64,000 nt of DNA, from positions 22,212 to 86,211 of the IMG/VR virus record IMGVR_UViG_3300050343_000190. The stretch is one strand, 5' to 3'. The stretch is from a virus. Shown in pieces: positions 22,299 to 32,928 of this stretch. The notes below the pieces were generated by a model, which saw only the letters and a program-made list of their open reading frames with translations, was not told the origin of the DNA and searched no databases. Numbering within the stretch: position 1 is the first letter of the stretch; the number at the start of each line of letters is the position of its first letter. Position numbers and translations under genes: made by a program.

Positions 22299-23955
22299 AT
22301 GTCAAAATTGTTTGGGTTCTCAATAGAGGACAACGAACCACTCTCACCGTCAGCGGTCTCCCCCGTTCCTCCTAATAATGAGGACGGGGTTGATCACTAT
22401 CTGAGTAGTGGTTTTTTTGGTTCCTATGTAGATATTGAAGGTGTATATAAGAATGAATTTGATTAATCAAAGATATCGTGAGATGGCACTTCATCCAGAG
22501 TGTGATAGTGCGATTGAAGATATTGTAAATGAAGCAATTGTTTCAGATTCTAATGATAGTCCTGTAGAAATTGAACTATCAAATCTAAATGCCAGTGATG
22601 GTATAAAGAAAACTATTAGAACAAGAATTTAAATATATTTTAGATCTTATTAGATTTTGATAAAAAAGCACATGAAATTTATAGAAATTGGTATGTTGAT
22701 GGTAGATTTACTATCATAAATAATTGATTTAAAAAATCCCAAGAAGGAATTCAAGAAGTTCGATATATTGACGCAATGAAAATGCGTTATGTAAGAACAG
22801 CAAAAGAAAAACGAGCAGAAAGGCTGAATAAACTCAATCCTCTGAAAAATGATCCAATGGATTATGATTTTCCAGAGATTGAAGAGTTTTACATTTACAA
22901 TCCAAAAGGAAATACTTCAGGAAATATGGGATCTCCTGGTGCAAGGAATTAAGATTGCAAAAGATGCAATCACATATTGCACTTCTGGTCTTGTAGATAG
23001 AAATAAGGGACACTACTCTTTCATATCTTCATAAAGCAATCAAATCACTCAATCAACTTGAGAATGATTGAGGATAGTCTTGTAATCTATAGACTATCAA
23101 GAGCACCAGAACGTAGAATTTTCTACATTGATGTTGGTAATCTTCCTAAGCAAAAGGCAGAACAATATCTGCGTGATGTTATGATGCGTTATCGCAACAA
23201 ACTTGTATATGATGCAAACACTGGAGAGATTCGTGATGACAAAAAATACATGTCGATGCTTGAGGACTTCTGGCTTCCCAGGCGTGAAGGTGGAAGAGGA
23301 ACCGAAATCACCACTCTCCCTGGCGGACAAAACTTGGGTGAAATCACTGATATTGAATATTTTAAAAAGAAATTGTACAGGTCCCTTAATGTTCCACCAT
23401 CAAGAATGGATGGAGAAGGTGGGTTTAACTTGGGGAGATCTTCTGAGATCTTAAGAGATGAACTCAAGTTTACTAAGTTTGTTGGTCGTTTGAGAAAGAG
23501 ATTCTCTAACATGTTTAATGACATGCTGAAGACTCAATTACTCCTGAAGAATGTAATTACTCCTGAAGATTGGGAGTCAATGAGTGAGCATATTCAATAT
23601 GACTTCCTATATGATAATCACTTCTCTGAACTGAAAGAAGCAGAATTGATGAATGAGAGACTTGCTATTGTTGCAACTGCAGAACCATATGTTGGTAAGT
23701 ATTTCTCACAAGATTATCTGAGACGAAAAGATTCTTGCGTCAAACTGATGATTGAAATTCTTGAACAGGATAAACTTGATTGAAAATGAAATTGCGGCAG
23801 GACTTATTCCAGATCCTACTGCTCCGGTTGATCCCGAAACAGGAATGCCTATAGATGATTCTACGAATGGTAATATGGGGGTTGTTCCTGTTGAACCAGA
23901 AATAGATGGATCTTCAACCGAGGCACCAGAAATGCCTAAGGGTGGAGAGATATAA
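22299..23955 (+). CDS. gp20: Portal protein gp20, several frameshifts
   Basis: Head-tail connector through which DNA is packaged. The start is MSKLFGFSIED. Portal landmarks are REMALHPECDSAIEDIVNEA, APERRIFYIDVGNLPK, FWLPRREGGRGTEI, TLPGGQNLGEI and KLYRSLNVPPSRM, the segments used for cyanomyovirus g20 surveys. At least five frame changes fall between 22460 and 23070 and one near 23730. Corrected length is about 555 aa, normal for the family. The C-terminus is acidic and Pro-rich. The breaks are unlikely to be real in an essential portal gene. Confidence 0.95.
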
Positions 23956-23963
23956 TATAAATA
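23956..23963 (+). promoter_or_regulatory. T4-type late promoter TATAAATA
   Basis: Exact TATAAATA directly after the portal stop, 30 bp before the small prohead core gene. Confidence 0.6.
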
Positions 23964-23992
23964 AATTGTAATCGTAGTACAGAATTATTAAC

Positions 23993-24175
23993 ATGGATGA
24001 ATTAATGGATATGATTGTGAGTGATGAGTCCCCCTCACAGATTACAGATGCTATCAAAGATCTTCTTTTCGCTAAGAGCGCAGAAAAAGTTGATGCATTT
24101 AAACCTGTTGTGGCAAATTCTTATGTAGATTCTAAAGAAGATGAAATTTCTTCAGAAGAAGAAAGTGGAGAATGA
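23993..24175 (+). CDS. Small acidic prohead core protein (gp67/gp68-like)
   Basis: 60 aa, very acidic at its C-terminus (KEDEISSEEESGE). The position between portal gp20 and protease gp21 is that of T4 prohead core genes 67/68, and the helical, charged composition fits a scaffold component cut by gp21. The core role is inferred from synteny; sequence similarity is too short to prove it. Confidence 0.65.
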   Translation: MDELMDMIVSDESPSQITDAIKDLLFAKSAEKVDAFKPVVANSYVDSKEDEISSEEESGE

Positions 24176-24182
24176 ATAAATA
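24175..24182 (+). promoter_or_regulatory. Late promoter-like AATAAATA
   Basis: AATAAATAACT begins at the stop of the core gene, 26 bp before the next ATG. Confidence 0.5.
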
Positions 24183-24207
24183 ACTCTTATAAGACACTTT
24201 TAAGTTC

Positions 24208-24477
24208 ATGTATAGAACATTATTAAATGGATCTGGCGTTGAGGTTGCTCTTAATAGTGCAACTACTCTTAGTAATGCAACCGTTGTTAGAGTAATCAAT
24301 CTTTCTGGAGCTGACGCGACAGTTAGTATTGCAAAAAGTACAACTGCTGGTTATGCAAGTACTGCTACTGTAACTCTACCAGACGATAGAGTTGAATTTT
24401 TTGAGAAAGGTCCTCAAGATATTATTTCAGCATCTGCTGCAACAGTTAAAGGTTTTAAAGTAGGATTTACTGGCTAA
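24208..24477 (+). CDS. Small virion structural protein (89 aa)
   Basis: Intact frame starting MYRTLLNGSGVEV. It is predicted all-beta with many V, T and A (SGADATVSIAKST, TVTLPDDRVEFFEKGP). Cyanophages often carry a small protein at this place between the core gene and gp21; a head decoration or minor structural role is inferred. It resembles the 13770 protein in size and strand pattern. Confidence 0.65.
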   Translation: MYRTLLNGSGVEVALNSATTLSNATVVRVINLSGADATVSIAKSTTAGYASTATVTLPDDRVEFFEKGPQDIISASAATVKGFKVGFTG

Positions 24478-24481
24478 TCAA

Positions 24482-25126
24482 ATGAAACTAATCAGAGAAG
24501 AAATCGAAGAAGTAAAAGTCCTCGTAGAAGGTAAAGGGTCTAAAAAGTCTCTTTACATCGAAGGAGTTTTCCTTCAAGGAAACATCAAAAACCGTAATGG
24601 TCGTATGTATCCTATGGAGACTCTTCGTAAAGAAGTTGGTCGTTATAATGAAGGAGAATGTTTCTTCAGGTAGAGCACTTGGAGAACTTGGACACCCAGA
24701 TGGTCCAACCGTAAATCTCGATAGAGTTTCTCATAAAATTGTATCCTTAAAGAAAGTGGATCTAATTTTATTGGTAAAGCAAAGATTTTGAATACCCCTA
24801 TGGGTAAAATTGCTGAGGCTCTTCTTGATGATGGTGTAAAACTAGGAGTTTCTTCTCGTGGTATTGGATCAATCTAAAGCAAGAAGGTGTCAATATTGTT
24901 GGTGAGACTTTATGTTAGCAACTGCTGCTGATATTGTTGCTGATCCTTCTGCTCCTGATGCTTTTGTTGAAGGTATTATGGAAGGTAAAGAATGGGTATG
25001 GGAAGGTGGTATTCTTCGCGAAAGTATGCGCACAATCTGAGAGCTGAGATTGAAATAGCATCTCGCCAGAGACGCCTGGAAGAGCGTAAGATTGAACTGT
25101 TTGATCAGTTTATATCAAATCTTTAG
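24482..25126 (+). CDS. gp21: Prohead core protease gp21, frameshifted
   Basis: Processes the scaffold and capsid precursor in the prohead. T4-gp21 landmarks: YIEGVFLQGNIKNRNGRMYP, catalytic His in ALGELGHP, and Ser in GVSSRGIGS. ADPSAPDAFVEGI follows. Frame changes fall near 24665, 24755, 24865, 24910 and 25035. Corrected length is about 215 aa, as in T4 gp21 (212 aa). It lies between the portal and scaffold genes, its normal place. Confidence 0.92.
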
Positions 25127-25129
25127 TTT

Positions 25130-25137
25130 TATAAATA
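25130..25137 (+). promoter_or_regulatory. T4-type late promoter TATAAATA before gp22
   Basis: Exact TATAAATA just after the gp21 stop, 42 bp before the gp22 start, which has a GGAGAG site. Confidence 0.6.
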
Positions 25138-25179
25138 AATATAGTTAATCTAAATTAAAAGATAAACGGAGAGTCTCAA

Positions 25180-26349
25180 ATGTCTAGTGGACAACAATTT
25201 ACAGGAAATGGAAGCGGGCACTACACAATCCAAAACTGCTGTAAATGCGAATGCTGCTGCAGCGGATCCGATGCCAACGCTATCTAATCCCGGTCCATCT
25301 GCATCAGTAGAAGATCTCGGAGGTCCTACCCCCGAGAATTATAAACCTGATGACGATTCCGCAAAGTTAAAAGAGCCTGGCGCAACGCTTGCTCAAGTTA
25401 AGAAACGTAGTAAACAAAGGTGCTGCTAAGGCAGATCCTATGCCTGCTGGCGTTAAGGAAGAAGAAGAAGTCGAAGGCGAGAAGTTGTCGCAGAAGAAGA
25501 AGCAACTGAGGAAGAAGTAGTATCTGAAGAAGAAACTACAGAAGTTGCGGAGGCAGAAGTTGTTGCAGAATACGACATCGAAGAAGATGTAATGCTCTTC
25601 TCAATGGCGAAGAACTCTCCGAAGAATTCCAAGAAAAAAAGCTCGTACAATCTTTGAAGCAGCAATCAACTCTAAAGTTGCAGCAATCAAAGAACAACTA
25701 GAAGCACAATACGAAGACAAAATTTGTTTCTGAACTCTCAGAAGCAATTACAGAAACTAAAGAAGAATTAACTCGCAGAGCGAGTTGATTCTTATCTTGA
25801 GTATGTTGCTGAAGAGTGGTTCACTGAGAACCAACTCGCTATTGAAGCATGCACTCAAGACCGAAATGACTGAATCCTTCATCTGAAGGAATGAAGGGTC
25901 TTTTTGAAGAACATTATGTATCAATCCCTGAAGAAAAATATGATGTGCTTGAGAGCATGGTAGAAAAACTTGATGACATGGAGACAAAACTCAACGAGCA
26001 AATTGAGAAGAATATTTCCCTAAACTCCCGTCTTTCTGAGTCGGTTGCTGATGGAATCTTAGATCAAGTCTCTGAAGGTCTAGCACAGACACAGAAAGAG
26101 AAGCTCGCCTCACTTTCCGAAAGTGTAGAGTTTGAAAGTGAAGAACAATATCGTGAAAAATTGGAAACTCTGAAGGAGTCATATTTCTCAGCAAAGAAAC
26201 TCACTCCAGCAGCAAAAACTGAAACCCTTTCTGAGGGTGTAGAAAGTGGAACCTGAGTCCTACTCAAATTCCATGGCTGCATACCTGAAGAACTTTGGGT
26301 TATTGCTTAAGCAAAAACTGAATTTAATATTAACTCAAACGTAAATTAA
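25180..26349 (+). CDS. gp22: Prohead scaffold protein gp22, several frameshifts
   Basis: Major component of the assembly core. It is long, helical and acidic, with Glu runs (EEEATEEEVVSEEE) and a coiled-coil-rich C-terminal half containing VSIPEEKYDVLESMVEKL, the conserved gp22 block. The start ATG at 25180 is followed by a frame change near 25195. Further changes fall near 25410, 25480, 25590, 25640, 25720, 25780, 25850, 25875 and 26250, the densest cluster in the window. Corrected length is about 385 aa. It lies between gp21 and gp23, as in T4. The exact stop is uncertain. Confidence 0.88.
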
Positions 26350-26367
26350 CCACTAGGTAAAAAGCAA

Positions 26368-27764
26368 ATGTTCCAATCCGAACATCTGCAGGAAAAGTGG
26401 GCACCTCTCCTCAATCATGAGGGACTTGATTCAATCTCAAGATTCTCACAAGTAGAGCTGTAACCGCAGTCCTGTTAGAAAACCAAGAAAAATTCCTTAG
26501 AGAGCAATCCGCATTCGAGCAGGCTGGAATGCTTTGAGCAATCCAAGCACCACCAACGCTGTTGGTAATGGTGGGTATTTCCAGCTGGTGGTCAGACAGT
26601 TGCTGGTTTCGACCCCGTACTGATCTCCTTGATCAGACGCTCTATGCCTAACCTGGTCGCATATGACCTCGCAGGCGTTCAACCAATGTCTGGTCCTACT
26701 GGACTCATCTTCGCGATGCGTTCGAAGTACGAGACTCAGAACGGTACAGAGAGCATTCTTCGACGAAGCAGATACCGCATTCTCTGGTCAGAACGAGGTT
26801 TGACCTCACCAACGGCATTCACCGATGTTACTTCCGTTGGTATGGGTACTACCGCACAAGCAGGTAGCTAACCCCGGTGCACTGAACCCTGTTGGTTCTG
26901 CAACCGAATCAGGGATATACTGTTGGTCAGGGTATGCGTACCGATGATGCTGAAACCTCGGCACAGCTGGTGACCACTTCAACCAGATGGCATTCTCGAT
27001 CGAGAAAGTCACCGTAACCGCCAAGTCCAGAGCTCTGAAAGCAGAGTACTCTTTAGAACTGGCACAAGACCTTAAGGCAATCCACGGTCTGAACGCTGAA
27101 GCGGAACTCGCAAACATCCTCTCTACTGAGATCCTTGCTGAGATCAACCGTGAAGTCATCAGAACTATCTACAAGGTTGCTGAGCAAGGCGCAACACAAA
27201 ACGTTGCAACTGCTGGTGAGTTTGACCTCGACATCGACTCCAACGGACGTTGGTCTGTTGAGAAGTTCAAAGGTCTTCTGTTCCAAATCGAAAGAGATGC
27301 GAACGCAATCGCACAAAGAACTCGTAGAGGAAAGGGCAACGTAATCATGTGCTCCGCTGACGTTGCTTCCGCACTTGCACCATGGCTGGTGTACTTGATT
27401 ACACCCCTGCACTCAACGCTAACCTTGAACGTTGATGACACTGGTAACACCTTCGCTGGTGTTCTGCAAGGTAAGTATCGCGTATACATCGATCCTTATT
27501 CTGCAAACAACGCTGCTAACCAGTACTACGTTGTTGGTTATAAGGGTACTTCCCCTTATGACGCAGGTCTATTCTACTGCCCATACGTTCCCCTTCAGAT
27601 GGTTCGTGCAGTTGGAGAGAACACCTTCCAGCCCAAAATCGGCTTTAAGACTCGCTACGGCATGGTTGCTAACCCCTTCGCACAAGGAACCACAGTTGGC
27701 GCTGGTGCTCTTAACCAATGCTAACCGCTACTACCGTCGCGTTGCAGTTAAGAACCTCATGTGA
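26368..27764 (+). CDS. gp23: Major capsid protein gp23, several frameshifts
   Basis: Main head subunit, T4 type. The start is MFQSEHLQEKWAPLLNHE. Landmarks are VLLENQEKFLREQ, PVLISLIRRSMPNLVAYDL, GVQPMSGPTGLIFAMRSKY (the region used in marine gp23 surveys), FSIEKVTVTAKSRALKAEY and the C-terminal ANRYYRRVAVKNLM. Frame changes occur near 26430-26475, 26530, 26580, 26760, 26870, 26925 and 27385-27720. Corrected length is about 465 aa. A perfect terminator follows 85 bp downstream, closing the head operon. Confidence 0.95.
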
Positions 27765-27802
27765 TCAAGTGGTTGCTGCGGAAGCGGTTGCCCCACATTG
27801 CA

Positions 27803-27810
27803 AATAAATA
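27803..27810 (+). promoter_or_regulatory. Late promoter-like AATAAATA
   Basis: AATAAATA between the capsid stop and the terminator; it would drive only a short transcript unless the terminator is read through, so its use is uncertain. Confidence 0.3.
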
Positions 27811-27847
27811 GTTAAAAATCTTGTTATGAAAATTCACAAGGTTACCG

Positions 27848-27885
27848 AGAGGGTCCTTACATTGGTGGGGACCCTCTTTTTTTAT
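27848..27885 (+). terminator. Rho-independent terminator after gp23
   Basis: A 9-bp perfect stem, AGAGGGTCC with GGACCCTCT, 12-base loop, followed by a run of T. It is placed directly after the capsid gene, as expected for a heavily expressed late transcript. Confidence 0.85.
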
Positions 27886-27903
27886 CTAAATAATTAAAAA
27901 AAG

Positions 27904-28495
27904 ATGGCATGGACAATGATTTTTGTAAAGAAACGATACTCAAATAGACAGAATAGAAACTTTCTTTCACCAACTGGATTTAGATTTGGTTTAACTAGAA
28001 GCACCTAAGTAGCATTTTTTGCAATCAGTGCAAATATTCCCAGATCATTGGATCTTGGAGTTGCAACAGTTCAACCATCATCTTAAAAGAGATTGATGTA
28101 CCTGGAGATAAATTGTATTTGGAGATTTAAACTTAGATTTCTTAGTTGATGAAGATCTCAAAAATTATATGGAAATTCAAAACTGGATGAGAGGTCTTGG
28201 ATATCCAGAAACGTTAAAAGAAATTTATAGATCTCAAAGTAATACCTAGGAGAACTTAAGGGAAATATCATTCCAGATTTGAAAAGGTGGACATCTATTC
28301 TGATGGTTCTTCAAATTTTAACAAGTAATAACTTAATATTCCAAATTTCAAGTTAATTTTAAAGATATGTTCCCATACATATTTATCAACTATTACTTTG
28401 ATGCTACTGATACAGACATAGAGTACTTTACAGCAGACGTTGCTTTCAAGTATACTATCTACAATATAACTGATAGAATAACAAGACCTTTATGA
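27904..28495 (+). CDS. Tail structural protein, probable gp3-type tail completion protein, frameshifted
   Basis: The start reads M-A-W-T-M-I-F-V-K-K-R-Y, and the corrected frame contains FLSPTGFRFGLTR, IDVPGDK, GDLNLDFLVDEDLKNYMEI and NWMRGLGYPE. The stop overlaps the UvsY start (ATGA). Frame changes are near 28005, 28045, 28085, 28125, 28245 and 28280-28380. The place between gp23 and UvsY is that of the gene called gp3 in T4-like cyanophages, to my recollection. The fold pattern (strands then a helical NYMEIQNW block) also recalls tail-tube junction proteins, so the exact tail role is uncertain. About 190 aa. Confidence 0.65.
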
Positions 28496-28922
28496 TCGAT
28501 CTTGATAAACTTCAAGAGATGTGGGAAAAGATTCAAAAATTGATAGAGATAATCTACATGATGAATCTTAAATATCCCCTCTCTACATGCAAAATACTTT
28601 GAACTTTATAATACATTTTCTTCTAAGAAAAAAAGCAGAGCAACAAAGAAAAAATATAAGACATGAACGATATGAATACTTCAGTGGTAAATCAGATCCT
28701 GATGTATACATAGAAAATCCTTTTCCTAAAAAAATTAGAGATAAAGATACTATGCAAAAGTATCTTGATGCAGATGAAAAACTTTCTACAGTATGTTTAA
28801 AAATTGATTACTATGATACTATATTAGTATATATTGAGAGTATATTAAAACAGATAACTAATAGAACTTATCAAATTAAAAACGCAATTGAGTTTATGAG
28901 GTTTAATTCAGGACTAGGATAA
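28492..28922 (+). CDS. uvsY: UvsY recombination mediator, frameshifted
   Basis: Loads UvsX recombinase onto gp32-coated single-stranded DNA. The start is MIDLDKLQEMWEKD; the C-terminal half matches T4 UvsY: RHERYEYFSGKSDPDVY, then a helical ADEKLSTVCLKIDYYDTILVYI, and NAIEFMRFNSG at the end. Frame changes near 28530 and 28570-28595. Corrected length is about 142 aa against 137 in T4. Its neighbour UvsW supports the call. Confidence 0.9.
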
Positions 28923-29131
28923 TGAATGAAGAATTCGAACCAAGTCAAGAGTTTGATTATACAGTTAATTTGACTATAGAAGATATTCGTCTATTACATC
29001 ACTGTGTTTTGAAAAGAATTGAAAATTGGGAAGGTTCTCCTGCCAGACATCCAATGGAACAAGAGCATCTTTGGTACTTAAGAGATTCGTTGTATAGAAT
29101 GATATTAGAATATAAGTTTGAAAATATGTAA
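28922..29131 (+). CDS. Conserved small phage protein (69 aa)
   Basis: ATG overlaps the UvsY stop (TAATG). Acidic N-terminus, then a helical region (IEDIRLLHHCVLKRIENW) and HPMEQEHLWYLRDSLYRMIL. No known motif. The overlap with uvsY and position before uvsW suggest a role in the recombination operon, by context only. Confidence 0.6.
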   Translation: MNEEFEPSQEFDYTVNLTIEDIRLLHHCVLKRIENWEGSPARHPMEQEHLWYLRDSLYRMILEYKFENM

Positions 29132-29137
29132 TAAATA
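29130..29137 (+). promoter_or_regulatory. Late promoter-like AATAAATA before uvsW
   Basis: AATAAATA at the stop of the upstream gene, about 22 bp before uvsW. T4 uvsW is itself a late gene, so a late promoter here makes sense. Confidence 0.5.
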
Positions 29138-29158
29138 TTATTAGATGAATGGGTCTAT

Positions 29159-30663
29159 GTGATTGATACGACTGCCAATCTTGTTATATCTAAATCAAAC
29201 GAAGTATTTTTAAAGATTAATACAGAACCTCATATAGAATATGAACTTAGAGACCACTTTAAGTTTGAGGTTCCTAATGCAAAATTTATGCCACAGTATC
29301 GTGGAAGGAATTGGAACGGAGAGATTCACCTTTACGATATGCGGTCTAAGCAGATCTATGTTGGTCTGTTAGATAAGATTGTAGTTCTGTGAGAACTACG
29401 GATACAGTTATAAGTTTGAAGATAATAAATTTTATGGCACTCCATATGAAGAGAATGATCATATTTCCTTAGAAGGTGTTAAGGATTATATGAATTCTAT
29501 TTGTTCTCATACTCCTAGGAAATATCAAGTTGAGGGAGTATACGGTGCTCTAAAGCATAATAGAAAGCTATTGATAAGCCCCACTGCTTCTGGCAAATCT
29601 TTGATGATTTATTCTCTCGTAAGATACTACGTAGACCGAGGAGAAAAAATTCTTTTAGTTGTTCCAACGACATCTCTTGTAGAGCAGATGTACAAGGATT
29701 TTCTTGATTATGGTTGGGATGCTGATTCATATTGTCACCGTATCTATTCGGGTAAAGAAAAAAGTAATGAAGCACCAGTAACAATTACAACCTGGCAATC
29801 TGTTTATAAACTTAGATAGATCTTTCTTTGAAGACTATGGTGTCATTATAGGTGATGAAGCACATTTATTCAAGTCTAAGTCTCTAATACAGATTATGAC
29901 CAAACTACATCATGCAAAGTATAGATTTGGATTCACTGGTACTTTAGACGGCACACAGACGCATAAGTGGGTGTTAGAGGGACTGTTTGGACCATCATAT
30001 AAAGTGACAAGAACTGATGAGTTGATGAGACAGGGACATCTTTCACAACTTGATATTCAGTGTCTTGTTCTTAAACATCCTCCACAAAATTTGATGTTTA
30101 TGAGGATGAGATACAGTATTTAATAGGTCACGAACAACGTAATAATTTTATTAAAAATCTAGCATTAGATCTTAAAGGAAATAGTCTTGTTCTTTTCCAA
30201 AGAGTCGAAGTCATGGAGCAGTACTCTATGAAAGATAAATAAAACAAAGGTGACAACCGTAAGGTATTTTTTATACATGGTGGTGTAGATACAGAAGAAA
30301 GAGAACTAGTAAGAGAAATAACAGAAAGAGAAAACAACGCTATTATTGTTGCTTCTTATGGAACTTTTTCTACTGGTATCAACATTAAAAACCTCCATAA
30401 TGTTATCTTTGCCTCTCCAAGTAAGTCAAGAGTCCGCAATCTTCAAAGTATTGGACGAGTTCTTAGAAAAGGAAAAGGACAAAGTAAAAGCAACTCTATA
30501 TGATATCTCAGATGATTGCTCTACAAAAAATAGAAGAAATTACACACTCAATCATTTCATAGAAAGAATTAAAACATATAATGAAGAAAACTTTAATTAT
30601 GAAATAATCACTATTCAATTAAAATATGATAGAAGAAGATTTTTATGCAACCGTAAAATTTAA
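29159..30663 (+). CDS. uvsW: UvsW DNA/RNA helicase, frameshifted
   Basis: Superfamily 2 helicase that unwinds R-loops and branched DNA and helps shift to recombination-dependent replication. Motif I is LISPTASGKSL, motif Ia VVPTTSLVEQM, motif II GDEAHLF (DEAH), motif III FGFTGTLD, motif V GTFSTGINIKNL and motif VI SIGRVLRKG. The N-terminal domain (FMPQYRGRNWNGEIHLYD) is the T4 UvsW DNA-binding part. Frame changes fall near 29390, 29815, 30090, 30235 and 30480. The start is GTG at 29159 or a damaged ATG at 29157; the true stop may be near 30629, overlapping the next gene. About 490 aa. Confidence 0.93.
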
Positions 30664-31132
30664 ATCTGGAGAAGAAATATTTGCTAAAGTAGCTGCATCT
30701 GAAGAAAAAGATAGAACTATGTTATTAGTTTCTAATCCAATTATTGTTGAAGAGTTAAAAGGAAAAGAGAGGTAGTTGGATATAAAATAGAACCTTGGTT
30801 AAAAACAACAACTGATGATATGTTTATTATTAATTAGATGATGTTCTTACTTTGTCAGAATCATCTGATATTGAAATGATAATGATGTATCAAGATTATA
30901 TAAGATCTGCAAATAAAGATAATAAAAATCAACTAAAATTAATCGTAATATGGGATATCTAGGTAATGTCAATGATACAAAAGAACTTTTAGAAAAGATA
31001 TTTAAGAAGAGCTCAGAAGAAGCTATAGCTATCCTATCAACCCTAACAGAGTTATTCTACTGTACTTTTGAGAACTTGTCAAGTAACGCTGAAGATGATA
31101 TAATCTATACATATTATGAGATAAACTTATGA
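30626..31132 (+). CDS. Conserved phage protein with LSm-like pattern, frameshifted
   Basis: ATG at 30626 starts M-I-E-E-D-F-Y-A-T-V-K-F-K-S-G-E-E-I, followed by VAASEEKDRTMLLVSNPIIVEE, a strand pattern like Sm/LSm proteins (short strands around an N/S-G turn, then n-P-x-x-V). After frame changes near 30770, 30830 and 30940 it continues through DIEMIMMYQDYIRSA and GYLGNVNDTKELLEKIFK. The last part (STLTELFYCTFENLSS to 31132) may be a separate small gene starting near 31020; I could not resolve this. Located between uvsW and the late sigma factor gene. Function unknown. Confidence 0.55.
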
Positions 31133-31621
31133 TAAGACCTATGGCTAAAAGAAAAAGGTCAGAACATTATGTGAATAACAAAGAGTTTCTGGCAGAATAC
31201 TTATCAAGTATCGTGAAGATAAAGAGATTGCTTTAATCAAGATCTTCCTAAACCTCCCATTCCTCGCTACATTGGGGAGTGTTTCTTGAAGATTGCAAAT
31301 CATCTATCATTCAAACCAAACTTCGTCAACTACATGTTCAAAGAGGACATGATCTCTGACGGAATTGAGAACTGTGTTCAGTACATACATAACTTTAACC
31401 CAGAGAAATCCCAGAATCCCTTTGCGTATTTCACTCAGATTATTCATTACGCTTTTCTGCGTCGTATTCAGCGAGAGAAAAGACAGTTAGAAATCAAGAA
31501 CAAGATTATTGAACGGTCTGGTTACAGTGAGGTGTTTGACGACAACAACACCCTTGACGGATCCAACTACAGCGACTATAATAGTATCAAAGACGCAGTG
31601 CATTCCAAACTCCGTAATTGA
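31129..31621 (+). CDS. gp55: Late-transcription sigma factor gp55, frameshifted
   Basis: Directs host RNA polymerase to TATAAATA late promoters together with the sliding clamp. Landmarks: MAKRKRSEHYVNNKEFLAEY, then LSFKPNFVNYMFKEDMISDG and NPEKSQNPFAYFTQIIHYAFLRRI, which correspond to a reduced sigma region 2. One or two frame changes lie near 31205-31240. ATG at 31129 overlaps the upstream stop (ATGA); ATG at 31141 is an alternative. The stop overlaps the gp47 start (TGATG). About 160 aa. The many nATAAATA sites in this window are its expected targets. Confidence 0.93.
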
Positions 31622-32656
31622 TGAAAGTTGCAATCATTACCGATCAACACTTTGGTGCTCGTAAAAACTCTAAGTTATTTCACGACTATTTCCTGAAGTT
31701 CTATAATGACGTGTTCTTTCCTTATTTGGAAGAGCACGGAATTACTACAGTTATAGATATGGGAGATACTTTTGATAGTCGTAAAGGTATTGATTTCTCT
31801 GCACTAGCATGGGCAAAGAATAATTATTATGATCGACTTAAAAGACATGGGTATTCATGTTCATACTATTGTTGGTAATCATACTGCATATTATAAAAAT
31901 ACTAATGATGTTAATGCTGTTGACTTCTTCTTCGTGAGTATGATAATGTAACAGTTTATTCAGAACCAACTGAAGTTTGGATAATCGTTAAAAGTACTTT
32001 TTATTCCTTGGATTAATCAAGAAAATGAAGAAAAGACTTTTAAGTTTATTAAAAATTCAAATTGCAAGTGTGCGATGGGGCACCTTGACTCTAAATGGAT
32101 TTAGAGCTCATAGAGGACATCGTCATGGATCATGGTCATGCAAGCGAGTTATATTCAAAGTTCACCAAGGTCTTCTCCGGTCACTATCACACTAGATCGG
32201 ATGATGGAAGATCTATTACTTGGAAATCCCTATGAGATGTTCTGGAACGATTTAAATGACCCAAGAGGATTTCCATCTTTGATACAGAAACTCTAGAACA
32301 TTTTCATGTAGATAATCCATATAGGATTTTCTATAATATTTACTATAATGACACACCACATCAAACTTTTGATGTTAGTGAATATGAAAATAAAATTGTA
32401 AAGTTATTGTTCGTAAAAAAACTAGCATAAAGAATTTGAAAAATTTATTGATAAACTTTATGAAGTTGGAGTTTCTGATCTTAAAATTGTAGAAAACTTT
32501 GTTCTGCATGGTATCTTCTGAGTTTGAAGTATTTGAATCTGAAGATACTCTTTCTATCTTAATAGATATATTCAAGAAGCAGAAATTAATCTTGATAAGT
32601 CAAGAATTCAAAATATTATGAGAGATACTTATCAAGAAGCATGTGAATTGATTTAA
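31621..32656 (+). CDS. gp47: Recombination nuclease subunit gp47 (SbcD/Mre11 type), frameshifted
   Basis: Metallophosphoesterase nuclease that works with gp46 to resect DNA ends and degrade host DNA. Metal-binding motifs: ITDQHFG (D-x-H), VIDMGDTFD (GD), VHTIVGNHT-like (GNH; split by a frame change near 31855) and GHLDLNGF. At least nine frame changes, at about 31855, 31935, 31985, 32055, 32095, 32175, 32260-32290, 32405 and 32510. Corrected length is about 345 aa, normal for the family. ATG at 31621 overlaps the gp55 stop. Confidence 0.9.
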
Positions 32657-32928
32657 ATGTATATCTTAACAATCTACGGAAAAGAAACTGAAGGTGCATA
32701 TTCTGTACTTGATGATGAGGAGAACAGATACTTTATATTGTTTGAAGAAGAAGATGATGCTATGAGATATGCTATGATGTTAGAAGATGATGGAAGTCCA
32801 AAATGCATGTCATAGAAGTTGAAGATGATATAATGATAAAAACTTGTGAACTTCATGATTATAGTTACACTATAATTACTAAAAATGACATTGTAATTCC
32901 ACCTAGAACAAATCATGATTTTATTTGA
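32657..32928 (+). CDS. DUF3110-like protein between gp47 and gp46, frameshifted
   Basis: Starts M-Y-I-L-T-I-Y-G-K-E-T-E-G-A-Y-S right after the gp47 stop. The pattern (hydrophobic strand, EGAYSVLDDE, ILFEEEDDAMRYAMMLEDD, then a short V-x-E-V strand) fits DUF3110, a family known mainly from cyanobacteria and their phages. One frame change near 32803. The stop lies 14 bp inside gp46. About 90 aa. The family's function is unknown; its presence is a sign of a cyanobacterial host. Confidence 0.7.

Noticed and set aside
22715-22722. CATAAATA inside the portal gene
   Set aside because: It lies within coding sequence (YYHKIIDL region of gp20) with no gene start soon downstream, so it is not called a promoter.
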